Under the pieces are notes generated by a model. That model did not search any database and was not told the DNA's origin. It worked only from the letters and a program-made list of their open reading frames with translations. Both the position numbers and the translations under genes were made by a program. From positions 2,232,001-2,296,000 of the forward strand of contig NZ_CP180001.1 of NCBI RefSeq assembly GCF_047528295.1: a stretch of DNA of 64,000 nt, given 5' to 3'. The stretch is from Peptacetobacter sp900550335 (GTDB taxonomy: Bacteria > Bacillota > Clostridia > Peptostreptococcales > Peptostreptococcaceae). Shown piece after piece: positions 18,626-26,064 of the stretch; the first letter of the stretch is position 1, and every line of letters starts with the position of its first letter.

Positions 18626-20125
18626 TTACAATCTTTCAAATTCCTTCATAATATACGGTATTTTTTCTATAATATCACTCGCATTAACAGTATATTTTTC
18701 TTCAGCCAGCCTATCTCCTGTATACCCATGAAGGTATGTACCTATTACAGCTGCTTCAAATAAAGGTATATTTTGCCCTGCCAATGATGTTATTATTCCT
18801 GTTAAACAGTCTCCCATTCCTCCATTTGCCATTGCGCTATTTCCTGTCATATTTATATATGTAGTATACCCATCTGTTATTACAGTTCTATTTCCTTTTA
18901 ATAAGACTATAGATTTAAGAGTTCTTGCTGCTTCCTTAGCTGCATCTATCCTATTTTCATTTATATATTCCATAGAAAAACCAGTTATTCTAGAAAGTTC
19001 CATAGGATGAGGCGTTATTAAAATATCTCTTTTACTATCTTTTAATATATTTTTATTATTTTTTAAGCAGTTTATTCCGTCTGCATCTATTATAATTGGG
19101 CAAGATACTTCTTTTAAAATAGATTCTATTATTTTTAATGTAGTGTTATTGTCTCCCATTCCAGGCCCTATTCCTATAGCATTGCTAGAACATAAAAGTT
19201 TTCTAACTCTTTCTTTTTCAGAATAATTAACAGTCATTGCCTCAGTAAAAACTGTGCATAATTTTTCTTGAACATCTGAATCACTTATAAGTGTAACCAA
19301 ACCACTTCCTGTCTTAACCGCAGACTCAGTAGCTATTTTTGCTGCTCCATAGAAACCTCTACTTCCGGCTACAATACTAACTCTTCCAAAATTTCCCTTA
19401 TGAGCATTTTTATCTTTTTTATTTATAAACTTAGTAATTTCATTTTTATCAGCTATAAATTCATTATTATGAAATTTATCTTTTATAAATTTAGGCACTC
19501 CTATCTCTTCTACAACAACCTTTCCTATATAATCGTCAGCCTTATAATTTAAAAATCCTCTTTTATAAAACTCAAAACTTATAGTTTTAAATGCTTTTAC
19601 AGCTACTCCCATTATATTTCCAGTATCGCTATCAAGACCTGATGATATATCTATCGCATATATTTTTTTAGAATAATTATTCATAAACTCTATCACATCT
19701 GCAAAAATACCGCTCACATCTCTTTTTAGGCCTGTTCCAAATATTGCATCTACACATGCATCTGTATTTTTAAGAGAATTTTCTAAATCTATCTTATTTT
19801 TTTCATTTAAAAATTTAAGACTTAGTCCCATATTCTCTAATATTTTAAAATTAATTGAAGAGCATTCTGTTAATTTTTCCCTTTTACCTACTAAGAATAT
19901 ATCTACTTTCTTACCTAATATTGAAAGCTTTCTAGCTATTCCAAGCCCATCGCCACCATTATTTCCTACACCACAAACAACTGTATAAGAGTTATTTTCT
20001 TCTATATCCAAGTTTTTTATAGCAGCATTTACTGCATTTTCCATAATCACTATCAGTGGAATTTCTAGCTCTGTTACACAAGCATTATCCATATTTTTAG
20101 TAAGGTTAGAAGTTCCTACTAGCAT
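18626..20125 (-). CDS. nnr: Bifunctional NAD(P)HX epimerase / ADP-dependent NAD(P)HX dehydratase
   Basis: 499 residues with both repair domains fused. Residues 1-215 are a YjeF_N epimerase (VVCGVGNNGGDGLGIARKL; AIDISSGLDSDTGNI). Residues 225-499 are a ribokinase-like dehydratase (HKGNFGRVSIVAGSRGFYGAAKI; IDADGINCL; ITPHPMELSRI; NGGMGDCLTGII). It restores hydrated NADH and NADPH. The start ATG 20125 follows GGTGATTTTG. It is 84 bases downstream of rsgI and could share the sigI transcript, though nothing links the functions. Confidence 0.93.
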   Translation of the reverse strand: MLVGTSNLTKNMDNACVTELEIPLIVIMENAVNAAIKNLDIEENNSYTVVCGVGNNGGDGLGIARKLSILGKKVDIFLVGKREKLTECSSINFKILENMGLSLKFLNEKNKIDLENSLKNTDACVDAIFGTGLKRDVSGIFADVIEFMNNYSKKIYAIDISSGLDSDTGNIMGVAVKAFKTISFEFYKRGFLNYKADDYIGKVVVEEIGVPKFIKDKFHNNEFIADKNEITKFINKKDKNAHKGNFGRVSIVAGSRGFYGAAKIATESAVKTGSGLVTLISDSDVQEKLCTVFTEAMTVNYSEKERVRKLLCSSNAIGIGPGMGDNNTTLKIIESILKEVSCPIIIDADGINCLKNNKNILKDSKRDILITPHPMELSRITGFSMEYINENRIDAAKEAARTLKSIVLLKGNRTVITDGYTTYINMTGNSAMANGGMGDCLTGIITSLAGQNIPLFEAAVIGTYLHGYTGDRLAEEKYTVNASDIIEKIPYIMKEFERL

Positions 20126-20209
20126 CAAAATCACCAATCTTTCTATTTAAAGTTTATTTATTAATTTTATTTTACCATTTATTCTTAATTATTTTAATCT
20201 GTTTAAAAA

Positions 20210-21208
20210 TTAATCTTCATCATCTGAATCATCCTCTTCCTCTTCATGATTATCGTCATTATCATTATCATGATCCCTTTCTTCATGTTCATCATCAACT
20301 TCAGAATAATCATCTTTTGTAGACTTTTTATTATTTTTCACTTTAATATTATTAGATTTATTAGTTTTCTCTTTTTTATAATAATCCTCAATATCGTCTA
20401 TATCATCATCGTCGTCATCTTCATATCCTTCACTTCTATCTTCTAGTTCATCTAAAATTTCTTCTCTTAGATATGCATATTTTCCGTCTTTTAACATCTT
20501 ATTAAGTTTATCTATTGTCATTCCTTCTATATCGTTTTCTTCTATCATCTTCATAGCTGCATACTCACCCATTGAAATTTCTGCATTTTGGTTCTGTGTT
20601 AATTGATTTTTATCAACTCTCACATACATAACATTCAATCCCTTAAATTTCTTACTTATAAGAGCTTTTATTTCTTCCTCATAAGCTATATCCTCAGCAT
20701 CTTCAAAACAAAGCCCCACTAAAACTCTTCCTGTTTTATTATTTTTAGAATCCTGTTTAATCTGTTTGTAAAGTTGATCTAAAACCATTGAAAAATCGTC
20801 ATCATCTGAAATATTTAAACTTCCACTTATTAAAGATGTAGAGTTTATATTTTTGTTTTTATCAAGGCTTAGCTCTACACTACTTCCATTTTCATCAAAA
20901 GATACAGTTGCATAAGATTTTGGTGCAGATGTATATATAACAGTTCCAACAATAATAGCTATTGCAGCCGCTACAGATACTAATCTTTTATAAATATTAA
21001 ACTTATTCTTTTTACTTTTTTTACTTTTATCATTAAAGTCTATGACCTTATCTTTAGAATCTATATTATATATGTCTTCTTCTAAAAAATATATCTTATC
21101 TCCCAGTTTCATTCCTTCTTTATTTTTTATCCTAAAAAATTCAGATTCGTTAGTAACAACTATCGAATATCTTTCCTTAATTTCGATAATAATCCCTTTA
21201 TATAACAT
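20210..21208 (-). CDS. rsgI: RsgI-type anti-sigma-I factor, membrane protein
   Basis: 332 residues. The N-terminal 60 residues form the RsgI anti-sigma domain (YKGIIIEIKERYSIVVTNESEFFRIK). A single membrane helix lies at about 75-93, followed by an outer domain of about 140 residues and a very acidic, low-complexity tail rich in Asp, Glu, His and Asn. It would hold SigI at the membrane until an outside signal releases it. The outer part has no carbohydrate-binding domain of the cellulosome type. The gene starts 2 bases after the sigI stop, so translation is coupled. Confidence 0.88.
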   Translation of the reverse strand: MLYKGIIIEIKERYSIVVTNESEFFRIKNKEGMKLGDKIYFLEEDIYNIDSKDKVIDFNDKSKKSKKNKFNIYKRLVSVAAAIAIIVGTVIYTSAPKSYATVSFDENGSSVELSLDKNKNINSTSLISGSLNISDDDDFSMVLDQLYKQIKQDSKNNKTGRVLVGLCFEDAEDIAYEEEIKALISKKFKGLNVMYVRVDKNQLTQNQNAEISMGEYAAMKMIEENDIEGMTIDKLNKMLKDGKYAYLREEILDELEDRSEGYEDDDDDDIDDIEDYYKKEKTNKSNNIKVKNNKKSTKDDYSEVDDEHEERDHDNDNDDNHEEEEDDSDDED

Positions 21209-21210
21209 AA

Positions 21211-21879
21211 TTATCTACCTTTCTTTATCCACAGTTTTAAATTTCTATATCCTCTAAAAAGTATAATTATAACTGTTATAATAAACAATTTACTCTTTCT
21301 TATTACCTTTTCGCTAACATCAAATCTATCTGACATATTTTTTATTGGTAATCTCTTTTTCATAAACATGAAATCAGTTATATCTTTTTCTCTACTTGAT
21401 TTTTCAGATATATCTATAGCTTTTTTTCTAGTATCTTTATGTTTAGGTGCTTCATTTACAAGTTCTTCAAATCCAAATCCAAACTCGTCTATCTCATCTT
21501 TTAATTTTTTTATCTCGTCTATTGTAATCTCTCTGTTTAAATCAAAATCCTCGTTATTGTCAGCTGTTTCTAATATATCTATTCCCTTTTCTTTATAATC
21601 CTCTATTGATTTATTTTTGCTATTTTTATTTTCTTTTTCAAAGAAATTTTTTAACCTGCTCTCTATAACTAATCTGACAAAAGCATAAAAATCTCCTCGT
21701 TTCTCTTTATATTTCTCTATAGCTTCAACAAAAGCTATCATACCTATACTGTATTCATCATCATTTTCTATAGAAACATACCTTCCTGTAAACTTACTTA
21801 TACAAGAAATTATAAATGGTATATGTTCTTCTATGAATTCCTCAGTTGCTTCAACTTTTATAGTTTTTCCTTCTTCCAT
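21211..21879 (-). CDS. sigI: RNA polymerase sigma factor SigI
   Basis: 222 residues of the SigI family. A region-2-like segment (EHIPFIISCISKFTGRYVSIENDDEYSIGMIAFVEAIEKY) and the C-terminal domain with an HTH-like part (SDRFDVSEKVIRKSKLFIITVIIILFRGY) are visible. SigI factors respond to heat or envelope and polysaccharide signals in Bacilli and Clostridia; the regulon here is unknown. Pairing with rsgI supports the call. I could not find a convincing SigI-type promoter upstream. Confidence 0.88.
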   Translation of the reverse strand: MEEGKTIKVEATEEFIEEHIPFIISCISKFTGRYVSIENDDEYSIGMIAFVEAIEKYKEKRGDFYAFVRLVIESRLKNFFEKENKNSKNKSIEDYKEKGIDILETADNNEDFDLNREITIDEIKKLKDEIDEFGFGFEELVNEAPKHKDTRKKAIDISEKSSREKDITDFMFMKKRLPIKNMSDRFDVSEKVIRKSKLFIITVIIILFRGYRNLKLWIKKGR

Positions 21880-22174
21880 AAAATCATATCCCTTTCAATA
21901 AATTTTAATTATAAGATAAATTATGCCAATTTATATAATTTTTCGTTTTTACAATTCTTTGAAATATTATTGTTTATTATATAATACAATAGTTTTTCTT
22001 AGATTAGGTAAGTTTCTTGTTATATTTAAGTATAAACTCCATTATTTTTTTATAAAAATTTTTAGTTTTTTTACTGCATTCTCAATACCAGTATTTTCAA
22101 TACTTTCAAAGTTATCATTTTAGACGAAAATATATATAATTTTCTAAAAACTTAAATTAATTTAGTTTTTTGTG

Positions 22175-22203
22175 TTGACAGAAAAAAATCTCTGAGCTAC
22201 AAT
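22175..22203 (+). promoter_or_regulatory. Consensus promoter of the ABC transporter operon
   Basis: TTGACA, a 17-base spacer and TACAAT. The expected transcript start is about 22210, roughly 90 bases before the leader peptide start and 440 before the first transporter gene. Confidence 0.9.
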
Positions 22204-22301
22204 AGGAACCATAGAAAATGAATCACAAAATTTTCAGAAAAATATTTTAAATTTTTTAATTATTAAACTAGAAGAATTATTAAGGAAAAGGAGAGAGCGT
22301 T

Positions 22302-22352
22302 ATGAAGACTTTAAAGAATAAACAGAGACGATTTTATTTTAGCCACTATTAG
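22302..22352 (+). CDS. Aromatic-rich leader peptide (16 codons) of the transporter operon
   Basis: A 16-residue reading frame, MKTLKNKQRRFYFSHY, ended by TAG. AAGGAG lies 8-9 nt before ATG, as strong a ribosome site as any gene here. Codons 11-13 are Phe-Tyr-Phe and codon 16 is Tyr, so four of the last six are aromatic. It lies between a consensus promoter and two intrinsic terminators in front of an importer of the tyrosine-type family. The Phe/Ser/His codons 13-15 contain a strand (22339-22345) able to pair with 22419-22425 downstream. I interpret it as a regulatory leader whose translation senses aromatic aminoacyl-tRNA. The peptide itself probably has no other role. Confidence 0.75.
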   Translation: MKTLKNKQRRFYFSHY

Positions 22353-22493
22353 ATCGGTTTGTATCGATTCCATGCGAATAGGTACAGGCCGTTAGGATTT
22401 TTACGACTGTATCTATGTTGGCTAAGTTTCGATTTGTTTGTTTTGTAAAGTTTTTATAAAATATATCGGCCACATAGAGCGAATACTATGTGG
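22339..22493 (+). promoter_or_regulatory. Transcription attenuator with competing RNA structures, leader 1
   Basis: Strand 1 (TTAGCCA, 22339-22345, inside the leader peptide codons) pairs with strand 2 (TGGCTAA, 22419-22425). Strand 2 (CTATGTTGGC, 22413-22422) also pairs, with one bulged base, to strand 3 (GCCACATAG, 22469-22477), the 5 prime arm of the first terminator. Strand 3 pairs with CTATGTGG (22486-22493) in the terminator. A further hairpin AGGTACAG/CTGTATCT (22380-22387 and 22407-22414) stands between. This is the 1:2, 2:3, 3:4 logic of amino acid operon attenuators. No T-box sequence is present. Confidence 0.7.
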
Positions 22494-22500
22494 TTTTTTT
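22469..22500 (+). terminator. First attenuator terminator, leader 1
   Basis: CCACATAG pairs with CTATGTGG around an 8-base loop and is followed by seven T. Confidence 0.88.
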
Positions 22501-22537
22501 AATATATTTATATATCAATTGTTTTATATGAATATTT

Positions 22538-22576
22538 AGGCCGCATAGAAATCTAAACTATGCGGCCTTTATTTTT
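22538..22576 (+). terminator. Second, tandem terminator, leader 1
   Basis: An 11-bp perfect stem AGGCCGCATAG/CTATGCGGCCT is followed by a T-rich run. It lies 75 bases before the permease start and repeats the GCCRCATAG arm of the first terminator. Confidence 0.9.
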
Positions 22577-22650
22577 ACATTTTTTTACTTTGAAAGTTTA
22601 GTTATTAAAAATAAAAATCAAAAAAGTTTTTAAAAGGAGTGTTTAAATTT

Positions 22651-23487
22651 ATGATTTCAGTAGTTACACAGAGTTTAATTTTAGCAATTATGGCGATTGG
22701 GGTATACATTACCTTCAAAATACTAGACTTCCCAGATATGACAGCAGATGGAAGTTACACAATGGGAGCTGCAATATCAGCAGCAGCATTAGTTCGGGGA
22801 TTAAATCCAATAGTTGGAGTTTTACTTGCAGTAGTTGGAGGAGCTTTAGCAGGAATGGTTACAGGTCTTCTTCACATAAAAGTTAAAATATCTAACCTAC
22901 TATCAGGAATACTTACAATGGGAATGCTTTACTCAATAAATCTTAGAATAATGGGAAAATCAAACATACCACTATTCACATTCCCTAACTTATTCAAAGG
23001 TGATATTCCTCCTGTTGTAATAGCACTTATATTTGTTTTAATAGCAAAAATATTATTAGATTTATTCTTAAAAACAGGACTTGGTTACACTTTAAAAGGT
23101 GTTGGAGATAATGAACAGATGATAAAATCTCTTGGAATAAATATAGGAAATATAAAAATATTAGGACTAATGATATCAAACGCTTTAATATCATTATCTG
23201 GTGCTCTAATGGCTCAGTTCCAGGGATTCGCAGATGTTACAATGGGAATCGGTACTCTAGTACTTGGTATAGCATCAATAATAATCGGACTTACATTATT
23301 CAAAAAAGTTAGAGCTGTTAAAGCTACAACTGCAATACTAATAGGTGCTTTCATCTACCAGTTCACTATTTACTTCGCACTAAACCTAGGAATGCTTTCT
23401 ACAGACTTAAAACTTATAAGCTCACTTGTAATAGTTGCATTCTTAGCAGTAGGTAATCTTCAGCTAAAGAAAAAAGCCGCAAAATAA
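22651..23487 (+). CDS. ABC transporter permease (aromatic amino acid-type importer)
   Basis: A 278-residue permease of the BPD-transporter-like family paired with TrpX/PF04392-type binding proteins. About eight hydrophobic helices are seen. Conserved parts include FKILDFPDMTADGSYTMGAA near the start and the loop GYTLKGVGDNEQMIKSLGIN, which contacts the ATPase. It should form the membrane channel as a homodimer. The ATG at 22651 is chosen because the upstream in-frame GTG is inside AGGAGTG. It is the first structural gene after the leader-peptide attenuator. A related importer in C. difficile carries tyrosine. Confidence 0.88.
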   Translation: MISVVTQSLILAIMAIGVYITFKILDFPDMTADGSYTMGAAISAAALVRGLNPIVGVLLAVVGGALAGMVTGLLHIKVKISNLLSGILTMGMLYSINLRIMGKSNIPLFTFPNLFKGDIPPVVIALIFVLIAKILLDLFLKTGLGYTLKGVGDNEQMIKSLGINIGNIKILGLMISNALISLSGALMAQFQGFADVTMGIGTLVLGIASIIIGLTLFKKVRAVKATTAILIGAFIYQFTIYFALNLGMLSTDLKLISSLVIVAFLAVGNLQLKKKAAK

Positions 23488-23591
23488 ATAAAAAAGAAAT
23501 ATAAAAGATTTAATTGAAAATATATAAAACTATTAAATACAGAATAATCAATATTTTTAAATAATTACGATATTAAAAAGGAGAGATAATC

Positions 23592-24347
23592 ATGCTACAG
23601 CTAAAAAAAATAACTAAAACCTTCCCAAATCCATGTGGAGATGACAATACAGTTTTAAACAAACTTTCAATAGATATACCAGACGGAGAATTTGTATGTA
23701 TCGTAGGTAGTAACGGTACTGGTAAATCTACCTTATTAAACATAATCTCAGGATTATTAAAAGAAACATCAGGACAGATTTTATTAGATGGAACAGATAT
23801 AAGCAATCTTCCTGAACATAAAAAAACTCAAGTAATCAGTAGAGTTTTCCAAAATCCTAGCTTAGGAACTTGTCCTTCAATGACAGTTAGAGAAAATCTT
23901 TCTCTAGCATTAAACAAAGGAAAACTTTTAAATCTTAGAAAATGTCTAAGACATACAGACGACACACTTGAATCTTTATTAGAAGGCATTTCTCTTGATT
24001 TAAAAAAATTCCTAGACACTCAGGTTCAGTTCCTATCAGGAGGACAGAGACAGTCATTATCACTAATAATGTCTTGTTTAGCAGATCCAAAGGTACTACT
24101 ACTTGATGAACATACAGCTGCACTAGATCCTAAAACTTCAAATGAGGTAATAGACCTTACAAATGAAATAGTTAGAAAGAAAAATATAACAACACTTATG
24201 GTAACTCATAACCTAAAACACGCATTAGAATACGGAGATAGACTTGTTATGCTACATAAAGGCGAAATTGTAATGGATGTTAAAGGTGAAGATAAGAAAA
24301 AAATGACTGTTGAGGATATTCTAGAAAAATTCGAATACGCTGTATAA
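23592..24347 (+). CDS. ABC transporter ATP-binding protein (aromatic amino acid-type importer)
   Basis: A 251-residue ATPase with Walker A GSNGTGKST near residue 38, Q-loop RVFQNPSLG, signature LSGGQRQ, Walker B VLLLDEHTAALDP and switch THN. It powers the permease encoded 104 bases upstream. GGAGAGATAATC precedes the ATG. Gene order (permease, ATPase, binding protein) and shared strand indicate one operon. Confidence 0.93.
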   Translation: MLQLKKITKTFPNPCGDDNTVLNKLSIDIPDGEFVCIVGSNGTGKSTLLNIISGLLKETSGQILLDGTDISNLPEHKKTQVISRVFQNPSLGTCPSMTVRENLSLALNKGKLLNLRKCLRHTDDTLESLLEGISLDLKKFLDTQVQFLSGGQRQSLSLIMSCLADPKVLLLDEHTAALDPKTSNEVIDLTNEIVRKKNITTLMVTHNLKHALEYGDRLVMLHKGEIVMDVKGEDKKKMTVEDILEKFEYAV

Positions 24348-24468
24348 GAAATTTATCAGATTTGATGTTTACCAGACTAAAAGTTTACCAAACTCAAATA
24401 TTATTAAAAAACTAAAAATTACCAACCAAACTAAACTAAAAAAACACTAAAAAACGGAGGAAACTATT

Positions 24469-25470
24469 ATGAAAATCAACAAAAAATTAATCGCACTTAT
24501 AACTACAGGAGTTTTATCAGTATCAATGCTTACAGGATGTTCTGGCAGTGGAAAATCTACTTCTTCGGACTCAGTTAAGAAAGTTGGAATAACCCAGCTT
24601 GTAGAACATCCATCTCTTGACCAGACTAAAGAAGGATTCATAAAAGCACTAGAAGACAACGGATATAAAGACGGGGAAAATGTAGAAATAGATTATCAAA
24701 ATGCTCAGAACGACAACCCTACTTCTCAGACAATAGCTAGTAATTTCGTAAATGATAAAAAAGATTTAATCTATGCAATATCTACTCCATCAGCTCAAGC
24801 TGCATTCAATGCAACTCAGGAAATACCTGTTCTTTTCACAGCTGTAACAGATCCTATAGAAGCAGGACTTGTAAAATCTTTAGATAATAAAGAAGGAGGA
24901 AATGTATCAGGTACATCTGATTTCCTATCAATAGACAAAACAATGTCTTTAGTTGAAAAATTAACTCCACAAGCTAAAAAAATAGCTGTAATCTATTCTA
25001 CAAGTGAAGTTAATTCTAAGGTTCAGGTAGATTCATTAAAAGAATACGCTAAAACTAAAGGTTGGGAAGTAATAGAAAAAGGAATTAGTGCATCTTCTGA
25101 AGTAAATCAGGCTATAACTTCTGTTGTAGGCAAAGCGGATGTTCTTTATGTTCCAACAGACAACCTTGTTGTATCTTCAATGCCTATAATCGCTAAAGTT
25201 GCAAACGAGAACAAATTACCTATAATCGCATCTGATGAAGGTTCTGTAACATCTGGAGCCCTTGCTTGTGGTGGAGTTGACTACTATCAGTTAGGATATA
25301 AAACTGGTGAAATGGCAGTTCAGATATTAAAAGGTGAAAAACAGCCTTCTGACCTTAAAGTTGAAACAATGGATGAACCTGTTATAACTATGAATGAGGA
25401 CACTATGAAAACTTTAGGTATAGAAAAGCCAGCTGATATGGATGTTAAACTTGTAAAAACAGAAAACTAG
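24469..25470 (+). CDS. Substrate-binding lipoprotein of the ABC importer, copy 1
   Basis: A 333-residue lipoprotein. The signal peptide ends in the lipobox LTGC (Cys24), so the mature protein is lipid-anchored outside the cell. The mature part is a two-lobe PF04392-type binding protein (VGITQLVEHPSLDQTKEGFIKAL; STPSAQAAFNATQEIPVLFTAVTDP; VPTDNLVVSSMP). A member of this family in C. difficile binds tyrosine. GGAGG precedes the ATG. It ends the first operon. The stretch NAQNDNPTSQTIASNF is identical in the second copy, at 26.1 kb, and its DNA is nearly identical too. Confidence 0.9.
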   Translation: MKINKKLIALITTGVLSVSMLTGCSGSGKSTSSDSVKKVGITQLVEHPSLDQTKEGFIKALEDNGYKDGENVEIDYQNAQNDNPTSQTIASNFVNDKKDLIYAISTPSAQAAFNATQEIPVLFTAVTDPIEAGLVKSLDNKEGGNVSGTSDFLSIDKTMSLVEKLTPQAKKIAVIYSTSEVNSKVQVDSLKEYAKTKGWEVIEKGISASSEVNQAITSVVGKADVLYVPTDNLVVSSMPIIAKVANENKLPIIASDEGSVTSGALACGGVDYYQLGYKTGEMAVQILKGEKQPSDLKVETMDEPVITMNEDTMKTLGIEKPADMDVKLVKTEN

Positions 25471-25535
25471 ATTTTTTTAATATCAATAAAAGAAAATTAA
25501 TAAAAAAATAAATTAAAATAATTTTCAAAAAACTC

Positions 25536-25564
25536 TTGACACTATGTATTTTATATTCTAGAAT
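25536..25564 (+). promoter_or_regulatory. Consensus promoter of the second binding-protein gene
   Basis: TTGACA, a 17-base spacer and TAGAAT. It lies about 100 bases before the second leader peptide. Confidence 0.88.
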
Positions 25565-25668
25565 ATAAATAAGTTCAAAAGATAATTAATTTTCAGTAAA
25601 TTATATCAATTATAAAAAACTGACTTAAAGAACTAATAAACTATAACGAATGAAAAGGAGAAACTATC

Positions 25669-25713
25669 ATGAAAACTAGACTTTATTATTACTGTTATAA
25701 CCTATATATTTAG
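25669..25713 (+). CDS. Tyrosine-rich leader peptide (14 codons) of the second binding-protein gene
   Basis: The frame MKTRLYYYCYNLYI ends with TAG. Five of 14 codons are Tyr, including three in a row. AAAGGAG lies 8 nt before ATG. It shares the first three residues (MKT) and its setting with the leader at 22.3 kb: consensus promoter before it, two terminators after it. The Tyr-Asn-Leu codons include TTATAACCT (25695-25703), which is perfectly complementary to 25787-25795. A ribosome slowed at the Tyr codons would cover this strand. I interpret it as a tyrosine-sensing regulatory leader. Confidence 0.8.
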   Translation: MKTRLYYYCYNLYI

Positions 25714-25863
25714 AGGCTGTATCTAAACTAACATAATGTACGGATACAGACCTCGGTAAATACAATCCAGGGCTTTGTGTCTGTGCAGGTTATAATAATA
25801 AGTCAATTTTATGAAGTTTCAATTACTTATATATAAGCCGCATAGATCGAGAATTATGTGGCT
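25683..25863 (+). promoter_or_regulatory. Transcription attenuator with competing RNA structures, leader 2
   Basis: Strand 1, inside the Tyr codons (TTATAACCT, 25695-25703, plus TTATTA, 25683-25688), pairs with strand 2 (AGGTTATAA, 25787-25795, plus TAATAA, 25796-25801). After the stop codon, CTGTATC/GATACAG (25717-25723 and 25743-25749) competes with ACAGAC/GTCTGT (25746-25751 and 25779-25784). The end of strand 2 (ATAAGT) can pair with ACTTAT just before the terminator, a weaker antiterminator than in leader 1. The overall arrangement mirrors leader 1 with almost no sequence identity in strands 1 and 2. Confidence 0.65.
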
Positions 25864-25872
25864 TTCTTTTTT
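25836..25872 (+). terminator. First attenuator terminator, leader 2
   Basis: AGCCGCATA pairs with TATGTGGCT (one G-T pair), followed by TTCTTTTTT. Confidence 0.85.
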
Positions 25873-25892
25873 ATAGTAATATAATGATTAAT

Positions 25893-25932
25893 AAAAGCCA
25901 TGTAGTCTTAAACTATATGGCTTTTATTTTTT
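25893..25932 (+). terminator. Second, tandem terminator, leader 2
   Basis: AAAAGCCATGTAG pairs with CTATATGGCTTTT over 13 positions, followed by ATTTTTT. It lies 130 bases before the lipoprotein start. Confidence 0.85.
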
Positions 25933-26064
25933 CCCTGGAATTCGACTAATCAATAAAATATGTTATTAAATATAATTTATAAATCAAATAAACATGCAAC
26001 TAAAAAATCAATTTTAAAAATCAGAAACTTCAAATATACTAAAAATAATTCGGAGGAAAATAAA

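Noticed and set aside
20246..20446. Plus-strand frame opposite the rsgI tail
   Set aside because: It is made only of Ile, Phe, Met and Val because the opposite strand encodes an Asp/Glu-rich tail. Not a membrane protein gene.
22204..22640. T-box or SAM-type riboswitch in the long leader
   Set aside because: None of the T-box core sequence (GGTGGnACCGCG-like antiterminator) or known riboswitch cores is present. The translated aromatic leader with competing stems explains the region better.
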